Below are positions 1 to 7,023 of a stretch of DNA of 24,317 nt, piece by piece; the first letter of the stretch is position 1, and every line of letters begins with the position of its first letter. The notes under the pieces are model-generated. The model was not told the origin of the DNA. It worked only from the letters and a program-made list of their open reading frames with translations, and made no database searches. Position numbers and translations under genes: made by a program. Source of the DNA: CAZXVW01 sp964644025. GTDB taxonomy: Bacteria; Acidobacteriota; Terriglobia; Bryobacterales; Bryobacteraceae. The DNA lies in assembly GCA_964644025.1 (NCBI GenBank), contig CAZXVW010000047.1, positions 1 to 24,317 on the forward strand, given 5' to 3'.

Positions 1-18
1 CACGGCCCTGGCTGGCAT
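1..18 (-). CDS. Possible start of a downstream gene, cut off by the window edge
   Basis: An ATG on the minus strand at position 18 opens a frame reading MPARAV up to the window edge, seven bases after the lpxB stop codon. Only six codons are visible, so no product can be named. The short gap would suit a gene co-transcribed with lpxB, and a purine-rich ACGG lies just before the ATG. It could equally be chance. Confidence 0.2.
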
Positions 19-25
19 CCGTCGG

Positions 26-1183
26 TTACCGAGCATGAGAATTTTCCTCAATCAACAATTCTTGCACCGCCGCGGCGGCTTTCTCCATCGGGTCCTCATC
101 CCCGGAGAGTTTCGCGGCCACCTCGGCCAGATCCTGCTTCATCCGTCGCCGGGCGGGCGCGTCGTCCAGCAGCCGGAGAGCTTCGCGCGCCAGCCTTTCG
201 CCGGTCATCTCCGACTGCATGAGTTCCGGCACCACCTGCCGGCCGGCCACCAGGTTGACCATGGAGTAAAAGGGAACGTCGACGAGAAAGCGGCCCAGCC
301 ACCAGCTCAGCCGCGTGACCTTATAAAAGGTAACCATCGGGGTGCCGAGCAGGGCTGCCTCAATGGTCACCGTGCCGCTGGCGGCCAGCGCGAGCTCGGC
401 ATGAGCGATTGCGTCCCATGTTTCCCTTTCAATTACTTGGATGGGTGAGCGCGCGATCGGTTCCCGAAAAGTTGACTGGTTCCGGCCGGCGCCTTCGGGC
501 AGCGCCAGCAGAAAGCTGGCGGCCCGCCGCTGGCGGATACGTTCGACGGCCTCGACTAGCGCGGGCAGGTGCCGGGCGGCCTCCCCCGGCCGGCTCCCCG
601 GCAGCAGCGTGATCAGCGGCTGCCCGGACGCCAGCCGGTGTTTTCGGAAAAACGCCTCGCGGTCCAACGAGGGCCGGATCAGCCGGGTGAGGGGGTGACC
701 AATATAAACCGCCGGCACTCCTCGCTGGCGGAAATACTCTTCTTCGAAGGGGAAAATGCACAGGAGCTGTTTCAAGTCCCGCCGCAGCGCCCGAATGCGC
801 CCTTTTCTCCACGCCCACACTTGCGGCGCGACCAGGTAGACGACGGGAATCCCGAGCCGCCGCAACCGCCTGGCCAGGCGCAGGTGAAAATCCGGGCTGT
901 CGGTCAGGATCGCCACGCGCGGCCGTTCGCGCCGCGCCGCGCGGAGGATCTTCCGGTACTCGCCATAGATCCTGGGAATGTGCGTGACGACTTCAACCAG
1001 CCCGACCACAGCCAGGCTGGCAGCATCCACAACGGTCCGCACGCCCGTTTCCTGCATCTTCGGGCCGGCGCAGCCGAACAAATCCACATCCCCGATCCGG
1101 TTTCGCAGCGCCCGCACCAAGTGCGCGGCGTACAGGTCGCCGGACGCCTCACCGGCCGAGATCAGAATCTTAACAGTCTCCAT
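26..1183 (-). CDS. lpxB: Lipid-A-disaccharide synthase
   Basis: LpxB joins UDP-2,3-diacylglucosamine to 2,3-diacylglucosamine-1-phosphate (lipid X), giving the lipid A disaccharide at the inner face of the cytoplasmic membrane. The 385-residue product has the family length and hallmarks in order: an N-terminal ILISAGEASGDLY (6-18), FGCAGPKM (36-43), LTDSPDFHLRLA (93-104), VAPQVWAWRKGR (118-129), IGHPL (161-165), LLPGSRPGE (193-201), and a late ASGTVTIEAALLGTPMV for nucleotide-sugar binding. The frame is open upstream to 1468, but homology begins exactly at METVKIL, so ATG 1183 is the start, with GGCGGA a few bases before it. It lies 106 bp downstream of speA on the same strand, so shared transcription is possible but not shown. 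Its presence implies an LPS-bearing outer membrane. Confidence 0.96.
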   Translation of the reverse strand: METVKILISAGEASGDLYAAHLVRALRNRIGDVDLFGCAGPKMQETGVRTVVDAASLAVVGLVEVVTHIPRIYGEYRKILRAARRERPRVAILTDSPDFHLRLARRLRRLGIPVVYLVAPQVWAWRKGRIRALRRDLKQLLCIFPFEEEYFRQRGVPAVYIGHPLTRLIRPSLDREAFFRKHRLASGQPLITLLPGSRPGEAARHLPALVEAVERIRQRRAASFLLALPEGAGRNQSTFREPIARSPIQVIERETWDAIAHAELALAASGTVTIEAALLGTPMVTFYKVTRLSWWLGRFLVDVPFYSMVNLVAGRQVVPELMQSEMTGERLAREALRLLDDAPARRRMKQDLAEVAAKLSGDEDPMEKAAAAVQELLIEENSHAR

Positions 1184-1289
1184 TTCCGCCGAAGCTGCGG
1201 CCCGAGTGTTCCGCGCGCAAGATGGTGGACGCGGTCGTTTCCCGAAACTCCAGCGCCCTCCGCGCAGGTGCTGGACTCCGTGCGCGGGG

Positions 1290-3239
1290 CTACCGCCCGT
1301 GGCCGTCTTCCAGGTAAGTGTAGCCGCGCAGGCCTTCCTCGTAAAGGCGCACCAGGCGCCCGGATTCCTGGTAGTCGATCTTGCCCTCGCGCACCGCCAC
1401 CTCCACATCGGCCCGGAACCGCTCGGCCAGGTTCGCCGCGTTGAAGGAAACGTAGTCGAGCACCTCACGGATGGTGTCGCCGCGCACCACGGCCTCCAGG
1501 ACCGGCTCGCCGGAGTCGCTGGTGCGGACGTGAACCGCGTTGGTATCGCCGAACAGGTTATGCAGATCGCCCAGAATCTCCTGGTAGGCGCCCACCAGAA
1601 AGGCGCCCAGCAGGTAGGGCCGTCCGTCGAACGGATGCAGTTGCAATGTCTTCTTCACGTCGCGACGGTCAATGAACTGCTCCACTTTCCCGTCCGAGTC
1701 GCAGGAAATGTCGCCCAGCACGGCGTGCCGCGTCGGGGGTTCGTCCAGGCGGTGGATGGGCATGATCGGGAACAATTGCTTCACCGCCCAGCTATCCGGC
1801 ATGCTCTGAAACAACGAAAAGTTGCAGAAGTAAGTCTCCGAGAGCATGAAGTCAAGGCCCTCCAGCTCTTCGGGGTAGTATTCGAGCTTATCGGCCATCC
1901 GCTGGATACGCCGGCAGATCGCCCAGTACAGGTTCTCCGCCACGCACCTCTGTTCCAGCGGTAGGTAGCCCAGGCTGAACAGGTTAAGGGCCGAATCCAG
2001 GGATTGCTGGGCGTCGTGAAAGCTTTCCAGCAGGTTCTTGGTGGTCAGCTCCCGGTAGGTGTCGAGCAAATCGATGACGGGCTGCTCGTAGTCGTCGGGA
2101 ACCTGTTTCGGAATTTCATCCCCGCCGTAGCCGCTGACTCCGAGGACGTTGAACACCAGCACGCTGTGGTAGGCGGCGATGGCCCGGCCGCTCTCGGTGA
2201 CGATGGTCGGGTGGGGCATCTCGGCCTCGTCGCAAACATTCTGGATATGGTGGACGACGTCGTTGGCGTACTCCTGGAGCGTGTAATTGACGCTCGACTC
2301 GAAATCCGTCTGGGAGCCGTCGTAGTCGATGCCGAGGCCGCCGCCCACGTCCAGGTATCGCAGGCCCGCCCCGGCCCGCTTCAACTCCACGTAAACCTGG
2401 GCCGCCTCGGTGACGGCGCCCTTGATCAGGCGGATGTTGGTGATCTGGCTGCCGAGGTGAACATGGAGCAGTTGCAAGGCGTCCTGCATCCCCAGCTCCT
2501 TGAGCCGGGCCAGGGCGCGGAGCGCTTCGCTCACCGTCAGGCCGAACTTCGAACGGTAGCCGCCCGAGGACCGCCAGCGGCCCGAGCCGCGGCTGGCCGG
2601 CTTGATGCGCAGTCCGATGACGGGATCCACACCGACCATCGCGGCATGACGAATCACCAGATCGAGCTCAGTGAACTTCTCCACCACGGGGATAATCCGC
2701 CGGCCGATCTTCTTGGCCATCATGACCATCTCGATGTATTCGTCATCCTTGAAGCCGTTGCAAATGATCGGCGTTTCATTATCGGCCACCGCGAGCACCG
2801 CCAGCAGTTCGGGCTTGGAGCCGACCTCGAGGCCGAAGCCATACTTGCGCCCGTGCTGGTAGACCTCCTCGACAACTTGCCGCTGCTGGTTCACCTTGAT
2901 CGGATAAACACAGCAGTATCCGCCCTCGTAGCCGAGTTCCGTAATGGCGCTGCTGAAGGCCCGCTGAATTTCGTCCAGCCGGTCCCGGAGAATCTCGCCG
3001 AAGCGCACCAGAATGGGAAGGGAGATTCCGCGCAGCAGCAGCGTGTCCACCAGCTTCTTGAGATCGATGCCCACCGCCGGGTCCCTGGTCGGGTGCACCC
3101 ACAGGTGGCCGTTGCCGCCGACCGAGAAATAACCCTGGCCCCAACTGGACACTTCATACAGCTCGGCCGCGTCGGCTGTGGTCCACCGGTCCGCCGGTTC
3201 CCGGGGGGTGACACTCTCGCTGAGTTTCGGGTTCACCAT
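1290..3239 (-). CDS. speA: Biosynthetic arginine decarboxylase (PLP-dependent, SpeA type)
   Basis: SpeA decarboxylates L-arginine to agmatine, the first step of the agmatine route to putrescine and spermidine. The 649-residue protein follows the E. coli SpeA pattern throughout. Visible are the PLP-lysine motif VYPIKVNQ with Lys115, EVGSKPELLAVLA, ICNGFKDDEYI, SSGGYRSKFGL, LLHVHLGSQITNIR, the phosphate-binding DVGGGLGIDYDG, TIVTESGRA, NFSLFQSMPDSWAV, the catalytic-type CDSDG and VGAYQEILGDLHNLFGD, ending in GYTYLEDGHGR. I chose ATG 3239 (MVNPKLSES); an in-frame ATG at 3284 would add 15 residues without recognisable homology. It is divergent from the sugar-acid dehydratase gene across about 150 bp, in which I see no convincing promoter. 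No agmatinase or agmatine deiminase gene is in the window. Confidence 0.96.
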   Translation of the reverse strand: MVNPKLSESVTPREPADRWTTADAAELYEVSSWGQGYFSVGGNGHLWVHPTRDPAVGIDLKKLVDTLLLRGISLPILVRFGEILRDRLDEIQRAFSSAITELGYEGGYCCVYPIKVNQQRQVVEEVYQHGRKYGFGLEVGSKPELLAVLAVADNETPIICNGFKDDEYIEMVMMAKKIGRRIIPVVEKFTELDLVIRHAAMVGVDPVIGLRIKPASRGSGRWRSSGGYRSKFGLTVSEALRALARLKELGMQDALQLLHVHLGSQITNIRLIKGAVTEAAQVYVELKRAGAGLRYLDVGGGLGIDYDGSQTDFESSVNYTLQEYANDVVHHIQNVCDEAEMPHPTIVTESGRAIAAYHSVLVFNVLGVSGYGGDEIPKQVPDDYEQPVIDLLDTYRELTTKNLLESFHDAQQSLDSALNLFSLGYLPLEQRCVAENLYWAICRRIQRMADKLEYYPEELEGLDFMLSETYFCNFSLFQSMPDSWAVKQLFPIMPIHRLDEPPTRHAVLGDISCDSDGKVEQFIDRRDVKKTLQLHPFDGRPYLLGAFLVGAYQEILGDLHNLFGDTNAVHVRTSDSGEPVLEAVVRGDTIREVLDYVSFNAANLAERFRADVEVAVREGKIDYQESGRLVRLYEEGLRGYTYLEDGHGR

Positions 3240-3390
3240 TGTCTCTGCAAACTTCAGTTTCCTTCGAATAGCCGGCCAGGGCAAGCGGCTTCGTGCTCCG
3301 TCCCGCCGCCACCCTCGCTTCGCCCGCCGTGAGCATCGCCGCCGCCGTGATCCCGCCCCTGCCGTTTCCCCGGCCGTGCCTCATGTTTTA

Positions 3391-4557
3391 ATGAGTACGA
3401 TGAAGATCACTGGGATCGAAACCTATATCGCCGGCAACCCGTGGAAGAACTGGCTGTTCGCCAAGGTTAGCACGGACGAGGGTCTTTACGGCATCGGCGA
3501 GGGCACCATCAATCACTTCGCCAGGACGGTGGAGACGGCGATCCATGAGCTGAAGCCCCTGATTCTCGGGCTGGACCCGTTCCAGATCGAGGTGATTTCG
3601 CGGCGGCTGATCCGGGATGTGTACACGGAGGGGGGACAGGTGCACATGTGCGCCGTCTCGGCCATCGAGATCGCTTGCTGGGACATCATCGGCAAGGCGA
3701 CCGGCCAGCCGGTCTACAGCCTGCTCGGGGGCCGCTGCCATGACAAACTCCGGGCGTACGCCAACGGCTGGTACCGCGGCCCGCGCAGGCCGGAAAGTTT
3801 TCACGAAAAAGCGAAAGACGTTGTGCGCCGGGGTTACACGGCGCTGAAGTTTGACCCGTTCGGCGACAACTGGCGCATGATGAGCCCGTACGAGTTCGAT
3901 CTCTCTCTGGATATCGTCCGGGCCGTCCGCGAGGCCGTGGGCGACAAGGTGGACATTCTGATCGAAGGGCACTGCCGGTTCAACGTGTCCACGGCCGTCG
4001 AATTCGCCCAGGCGGCGCACCCGCTGCGGCCGGCATGGTTCGAGGAGCCGGTGCATCATCTCAACATCGGGGCCATGGTGGAGGTGGCCCGGCGGAGCCC
4101 GGTTCCCATCGCCACCGGGGAGAGCTTCTCTTCCAAGCAGCAGTTCGCCGAGCTGCTGAAGCATAACGTGGTCAACATTCTTCAGCCTGAACCGCTGAAC
4201 CTGGGAGGGCTGTACGCCACGCGGAAGATCGTGGACATGATCGACGCCCATTACGGGGTCATCGCGCCGCACAGCGCCCAGGGGCCGGTCTGCTCGGCTG
4301 CTTGCGTGCACCTGAACGCGTGCTCGCCGAATTTCTTCCTCCACGAGATCTTCGACGAGTTCAACGAACCCTGGGAGAGGGACATCGTGACGAACCCGGT
4401 CGAGGTGGTGGACGGATTCATTGAGATCCCAGAGGGGCCCGGCCTGGGGATTGACCTGAACATCGACGAGATCCGGAAGCACCCGTACCGGCAAGAGAAT
4501 TACATTCCGCTCTTCCGGGCCGGCTGGGAGCATCGCGGCCAGGATCGGTCAGCCTGA
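3391..4557 (+). CDS. Enolase-superfamily (mandelate racemase group) sugar-acid dehydratase
   Basis: A 388-residue member of the mandelate racemase/muconate lactonizing family, most like the 'galactonate dehydratase' group, which dehydrate aldonic or uronic-derived acids to 2-keto-3-deoxy sugar acids. The order is right: N-terminal capping domain (MKITGIETY, DEGLYGIGEG), CAVSAIEIACWDIIGKATG (87-105), then barrel metal ligands E192 (in LIEGH), E218 (FEEP) and E244 (ATGES), with candidate bases H194 and H294 (IAPHSAQGP). The first ligand is Glu in an E-x-H motif rather than the Asp of DgoD. Substrate cannot be read from this; galactonate, gluconate, fuconate and others remain open. Start is ATG 3391 or ATG 3400 (MKITG); neither has a strong ribosome site. 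The stop overlaps the convergent DUF4015 gene by nine bases. Neighbouring glycosidase and kinase genes fit a sugar-acid role. Confidence 0.85.
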   Translation: MSTMKITGIETYIAGNPWKNWLFAKVSTDEGLYGIGEGTINHFARTVETAIHELKPLILGLDPFQIEVISRRLIRDVYTEGGQVHMCAVSAIEIACWDIIGKATGQPVYSLLGGRCHDKLRAYANGWYRGPRRPESFHEKAKDVVRRGYTALKFDPFGDNWRMMSPYEFDLSLDIVRAVREAVGDKVDILIEGHCRFNVSTAVEFAQAAHPLRPAWFEEPVHHLNIGAMVEVARRSPVPIATGESFSSKQQFAELLKHNVVNILQPEPLNLGGLYATRKIVDMIDAHYGVIAPHSAQGPVCSAACVHLNACSPNFFLHEIFDEFNEPWERDIVTNPVEVVDGFIEIPEGPGLGIDLNIDEIRKHPYRQENYIPLFRAGWEHRGQDRSA

Positions 4558-5724
4558 TTTGGCGGGAGTGTCCGCTTCCGGCGGCGCTTCGGCCGGGACC
4601 AGCTCGAGCGCTTGCTGGTTGTAGACGTTTCGGGGGTTCCACATCACGAATCCGGCGTAGTCGCCGCCGAGCGCGTCCCGTGTTGCGCGCACCTGGGCCT
4701 CGACCATGTCGGTGGTGTAGGTGGCTCCCAGGTGAAAATCCTGGAGCCACGGCCGTAGCTTCGCTTTCCGCCCGGTGCCGGTTTCGAGTTCCGCCAGCCG
4801 GCCGGCGGCCGTCTTCATCGAGTAGTAGACCACCTCGTAGGGGTACTCGGCCGGGTTGGCTTTCCCGATGAAGCCCGGCGCGTAGTGCGACGGATAGACC
4901 ATCGGGCAGACGTAGTCGAAGTACGGAAAGGCATCTTCGATCACCTGTCCCACGCCCAGGTCGTCCCGGTTCACCGTGCTGAGGCCGAACAGGTCGACCG
5001 AGATGGTGGCCGATCCGAGTCCCCGCCGCAGGTAGGCGAAGAGGTTCCGGATGACCAGATGCCGGGGCACGGACTGGTCCCACACCGGGAACCGCATGTC
5101 TTTCATGTCGCCGTCGGAGGGGAAGCGGATGTAGTCGAAGTTGATCTCGTCGAAGCCCCGGCTGAGCGCGTCGCGCGCAATCGCAGTGTTGTACTCCCAG
5201 GCCTCGGTGGATGCCGGATCGATCCAGGCAAGCTTTCGGCGGTCCCGCCAGAGGGTGGCGGTGCTGAGGACGCCGCCCGCCGCGGCGAGTTTCGCGGCGC
5301 TGTGCACGGCCAGCTCGGGCCGCGCCACTGCCAGCTTCGGGTCAGTGAAGACGACGATGCGGGCGATGACGTAGAGGCCCTCGCGATGGAGGCGGTCCAC
5401 CAATCCGTCGATATCGCGGATGACAACCCGCTTCGCGTGGTACCGCTCCACGTCCTCCACGCGGGTGTCGAACGCCACGTATCCGGTGACGTTTTTGACG
5501 TCGATGACCACCGCGTTGATGATCCCTTCCCGGGCCAGTTCCACCACGCGGTCGACGCGCGAGGGCGTGGCCGCGGACCAGTAAGTGAGGTAGATCGCGC
5601 GAAATTCCCGGGGGGCGTTTGCGGAAGGCTCAGCGGCGGGAGCAGCCAGCGGAACGAGCAGGGCGGCGAGCACAGCGATGGCGGCAGTGTAGCAGGTGCG
5701 CGGACGTGGCACTCGCGTCGCCAT
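4549..5724 (-). CDS. Secreted putative glycoside hydrolase, DUF4015 type
   Basis: A 391-residue exported protein with a basic N-terminus, a hydrophobic run (about 13-29) and an AxA-type cleavage region near residues 28-32. The mature part matches what I know of the DUF4015 'putative glycosyl hydrolase' TIM-barrel family: YLTYWSA, INAVVIDVKNVTGYV, VIARIVVFTDP, WIDPASTEAWEYN, GFDEINFDYIRFPSDG, CPMVYPSHYAPG and RPWLQDF. The conserved acids in EINFDYIRFP and DVKN are candidate catalytic or structural residues, but the reaction of this family is not established as far as I know. The start has a good GGAGAG site about 6-7 bases upstream. It is divergent from the GH29-like gene across a 200-bp region with two inverted repeats, and its stop overlaps the convergent dehydratase gene. 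A role in external polysaccharide handling is inferred. Confidence 0.85.
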   Translation of the reverse strand: MATRVPRPRTCYTAAIAVLAALLVPLAAPAAEPSANAPREFRAIYLTYWSAATPSRVDRVVELAREGIINAVVIDVKNVTGYVAFDTRVEDVERYHAKRVVIRDIDGLVDRLHREGLYVIARIVVFTDPKLAVARPELAVHSAAKLAAAGGVLSTATLWRDRRKLAWIDPASTEAWEYNTAIARDALSRGFDEINFDYIRFPSDGDMKDMRFPVWDQSVPRHLVIRNLFAYLRRGLGSATISVDLFGLSTVNRDDLGVGQVIEDAFPYFDYVCPMVYPSHYAPGFIGKANPAEYPYEVVYYSMKTAAGRLAELETGTGRKAKLRPWLQDFHLGATYTTDMVEAQVRATRDALGGDYAGFVMWNPRNVYNQQALELVPAEAPPEADTPAKSG

Positions 5725-5762
5725 AGGACACTCTCCGGGGCACAGTCAATCGAGCGGCTGTA

Positions 5763-5796
5763 CTCAACTTATCGGTTCACCTTCCTATCAGTTGAG
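5763..5796. repeat. Inverted repeat 10-14-10 in the divergent intergenic region
   Basis: The left arm CTCAACTTAT (5763-5772) and right arm ATCAGTTGAG (5787-5796) are inverted copies matching at 9 of 10 positions, separated by 14 bases; the outer seven bases match perfectly. It sits 39-72 bp upstream of the DUF4015 start and about 130 bp upstream of the GH29-like start. The position fits an operator serving one or both genes. I cannot name a regulator, and none is encoded next to it. Confidence 0.6.
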
Positions 5797-5828
5797 ATGC
5801 ATCCGGGTCCGATCACGTTGCACGCATG

Positions 5829-5850
5829 GGCATGGCGCCGGCGCCATGCC
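5829..5850. repeat. Perfect 22-bp palindrome upstream of the GH29-like operon
   Basis: The half GGCATGGCGCC (5829-5839) is followed directly by its exact reverse complement (5840-5850), giving a 22-bp palindrome with no spacer. It lies 75-96 bp before the GH29-like ATG. It could be an operator for a dimeric regulator or a hairpin in a leader transcript. With no loop it is not a typical terminator, and no T-run follows. Confidence 0.65.
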
Positions 5851-5924
5851 ACTTTGCGGGGAGGCGAATCATCCGGCCGCATGGCCCCATTGATCCGCGA
5901 ACACGTTATATTGTGGTAACGCCT

Positions 5925-7019
5925 ATGTTGACTCGAAGAAATCTGTTGCAAGTAACCGGCGGCGCGCTCGCTGCCTCGTTGCATACCTCGGCCGCGGCTC
6001 CGAAGCCATTTGGCGGAAGCCGGCAGCAGACCCTGGACTGGTTCAAGAACGCGAAGTTCGGCCTGTTCATGCATTACGGCGTTTACAGCCTGCTGGGGCG
6101 CGGTGAGTGGGTCCAGCTTCGCGAGACGATCCCGGTGGCCGAATACGGCAAGCTGAAGCAGCGGTTTCGCGCCGACAAGTTTGACACCGACTTCATTACC
6201 GATCTGGCGCTGGAGGCCGGGATGAAGTATGTCACGTTGACTTCCCGCCACCACGACAGCTTCTCCCTGTTCCGGACCCGGCAGACGGAGTTCAACAGCG
6301 TCGATTCGCCGGCGAAACGAGACCTGATCGGCGCGTTGACCGAGTCCTGCCACCAGAAAGGTCTCGGCATCTTCTACTACTACTCTTACGCGCTCGACTG
6401 GCGGCACCCGTACTATTATTCGCGCGAGGCGGGCATGCCAATCTGGTCGAGTGCGCGGCCGAACTACAAGACGCCTCAACCGGAGTACAAGTTCAAGAAG
6501 GACGAGGACTTCAAGCACTACATCGACTTCGTCCACGCGCAGATGAAGGAATTGTTGACCCAGTACGGACCCATCTCCGGACTCTGGCTGGATCCGATCA
6601 TGGGCTACTACGCGCGGCCGGACCTGTTCCCGATCGAGCAGAGCTACGCGCTGATCCGGAAGACGCAGCCCGGCTGCCTGATTTGCTTTAAACAGGGCGC
6701 CAATGGCGATGAAGACTACGTGGCGCCGGAACGCACCGTGCAGGCGCACCGCCGGGGGGGCGAAGTGGGACGCCGCGCCTGGGAATTGAACCGGAACAAG
6801 CCGCGTGAGATCTGCGACACGCTCCAGGAGCGCGCCTGGGGCTACCGCAAGGGAGCACGGCACCGGGGGCCGGACGAGGTGATGCGGATGCTCGAGGATG
6901 CGGAAAAGGTCAATGCGAACCTGTTGCTGAACACCGGTCCGCTTCCGGACGGCTCGATTCATCCGGAAGACGTGGCTACCCTGCGAGAGGTGGGCAAGCG
7001 CTTGCGCAGGAAAGGATAA
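5925..7019 (+). CDS. Tat-exported GH29-like alpha-L-fucosidase
   Basis: A 364-residue protein beginning MLTRRNLLQVTGGALAAS, a twin-arginine (Tat) signal that fixes ATG 5925 as the start. The rest follows the GH29 catalytic barrel: WFKNAKFGLFMHYGVYS (39-55, family GIFIHWG), GEW, EYGKLKQRF, LALEAGMKYVTLTSRHHDSFSLF (94-116, family KHHDGFALW), VDSPAKRDL, GIFYYYSYALDW, GLWLDP with Asp223 at the nucleophile position, REICDTLQERAWGY and NLLLNTGPLPDGSI. Known GH29 enzymes remove terminal L-fucose by a retaining mechanism. Here W is Y in the HWG motif, the region after Asp223 is unusual (LDPIMGYY), and I could not place the acid/base residue. The substrate may therefore differ. The next gene starts four bases after its stop, so the two form an operon. 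Confidence 0.85.
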   Translation: MLTRRNLLQVTGGALAASLHTSAAAPKPFGGSRQQTLDWFKNAKFGLFMHYGVYSLLGRGEWVQLRETIPVAEYGKLKQRFRADKFDTDFITDLALEAGMKYVTLTSRHHDSFSLFRTRQTEFNSVDSPAKRDLIGALTESCHQKGLGIFYYYSYALDWRHPYYYSREAGMPIWSSARPNYKTPQPEYKFKKDEDFKHYIDFVHAQMKELLTQYGPISGLWLDPIMGYYARPDLFPIEQSYALIRKTQPGCLICFKQGANGDEDYVAPERTVQAHRRGGEVGRRAWELNRNKPREICDTLQERAWGYRKGARHRGPDEVMRMLEDAEKVNANLLLNTGPLPDGSIHPEDVATLREVGKRLRRKG

Positions 7020-7023
7020 CCCA

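Noticed and set aside
2004..3332. A 442-codon open frame on the plus strand opposite speA
   Set aside because: It is the complement of the well-conserved SpeA coding sequence, with no motif or ribosome site.
3240..3390. Divergent promoter or regulatory RNA between speA and the dehydratase gene
   Set aside because: I found no consensus promoter boxes, inverted repeat or stable stem clear enough to report in these 151 bases.
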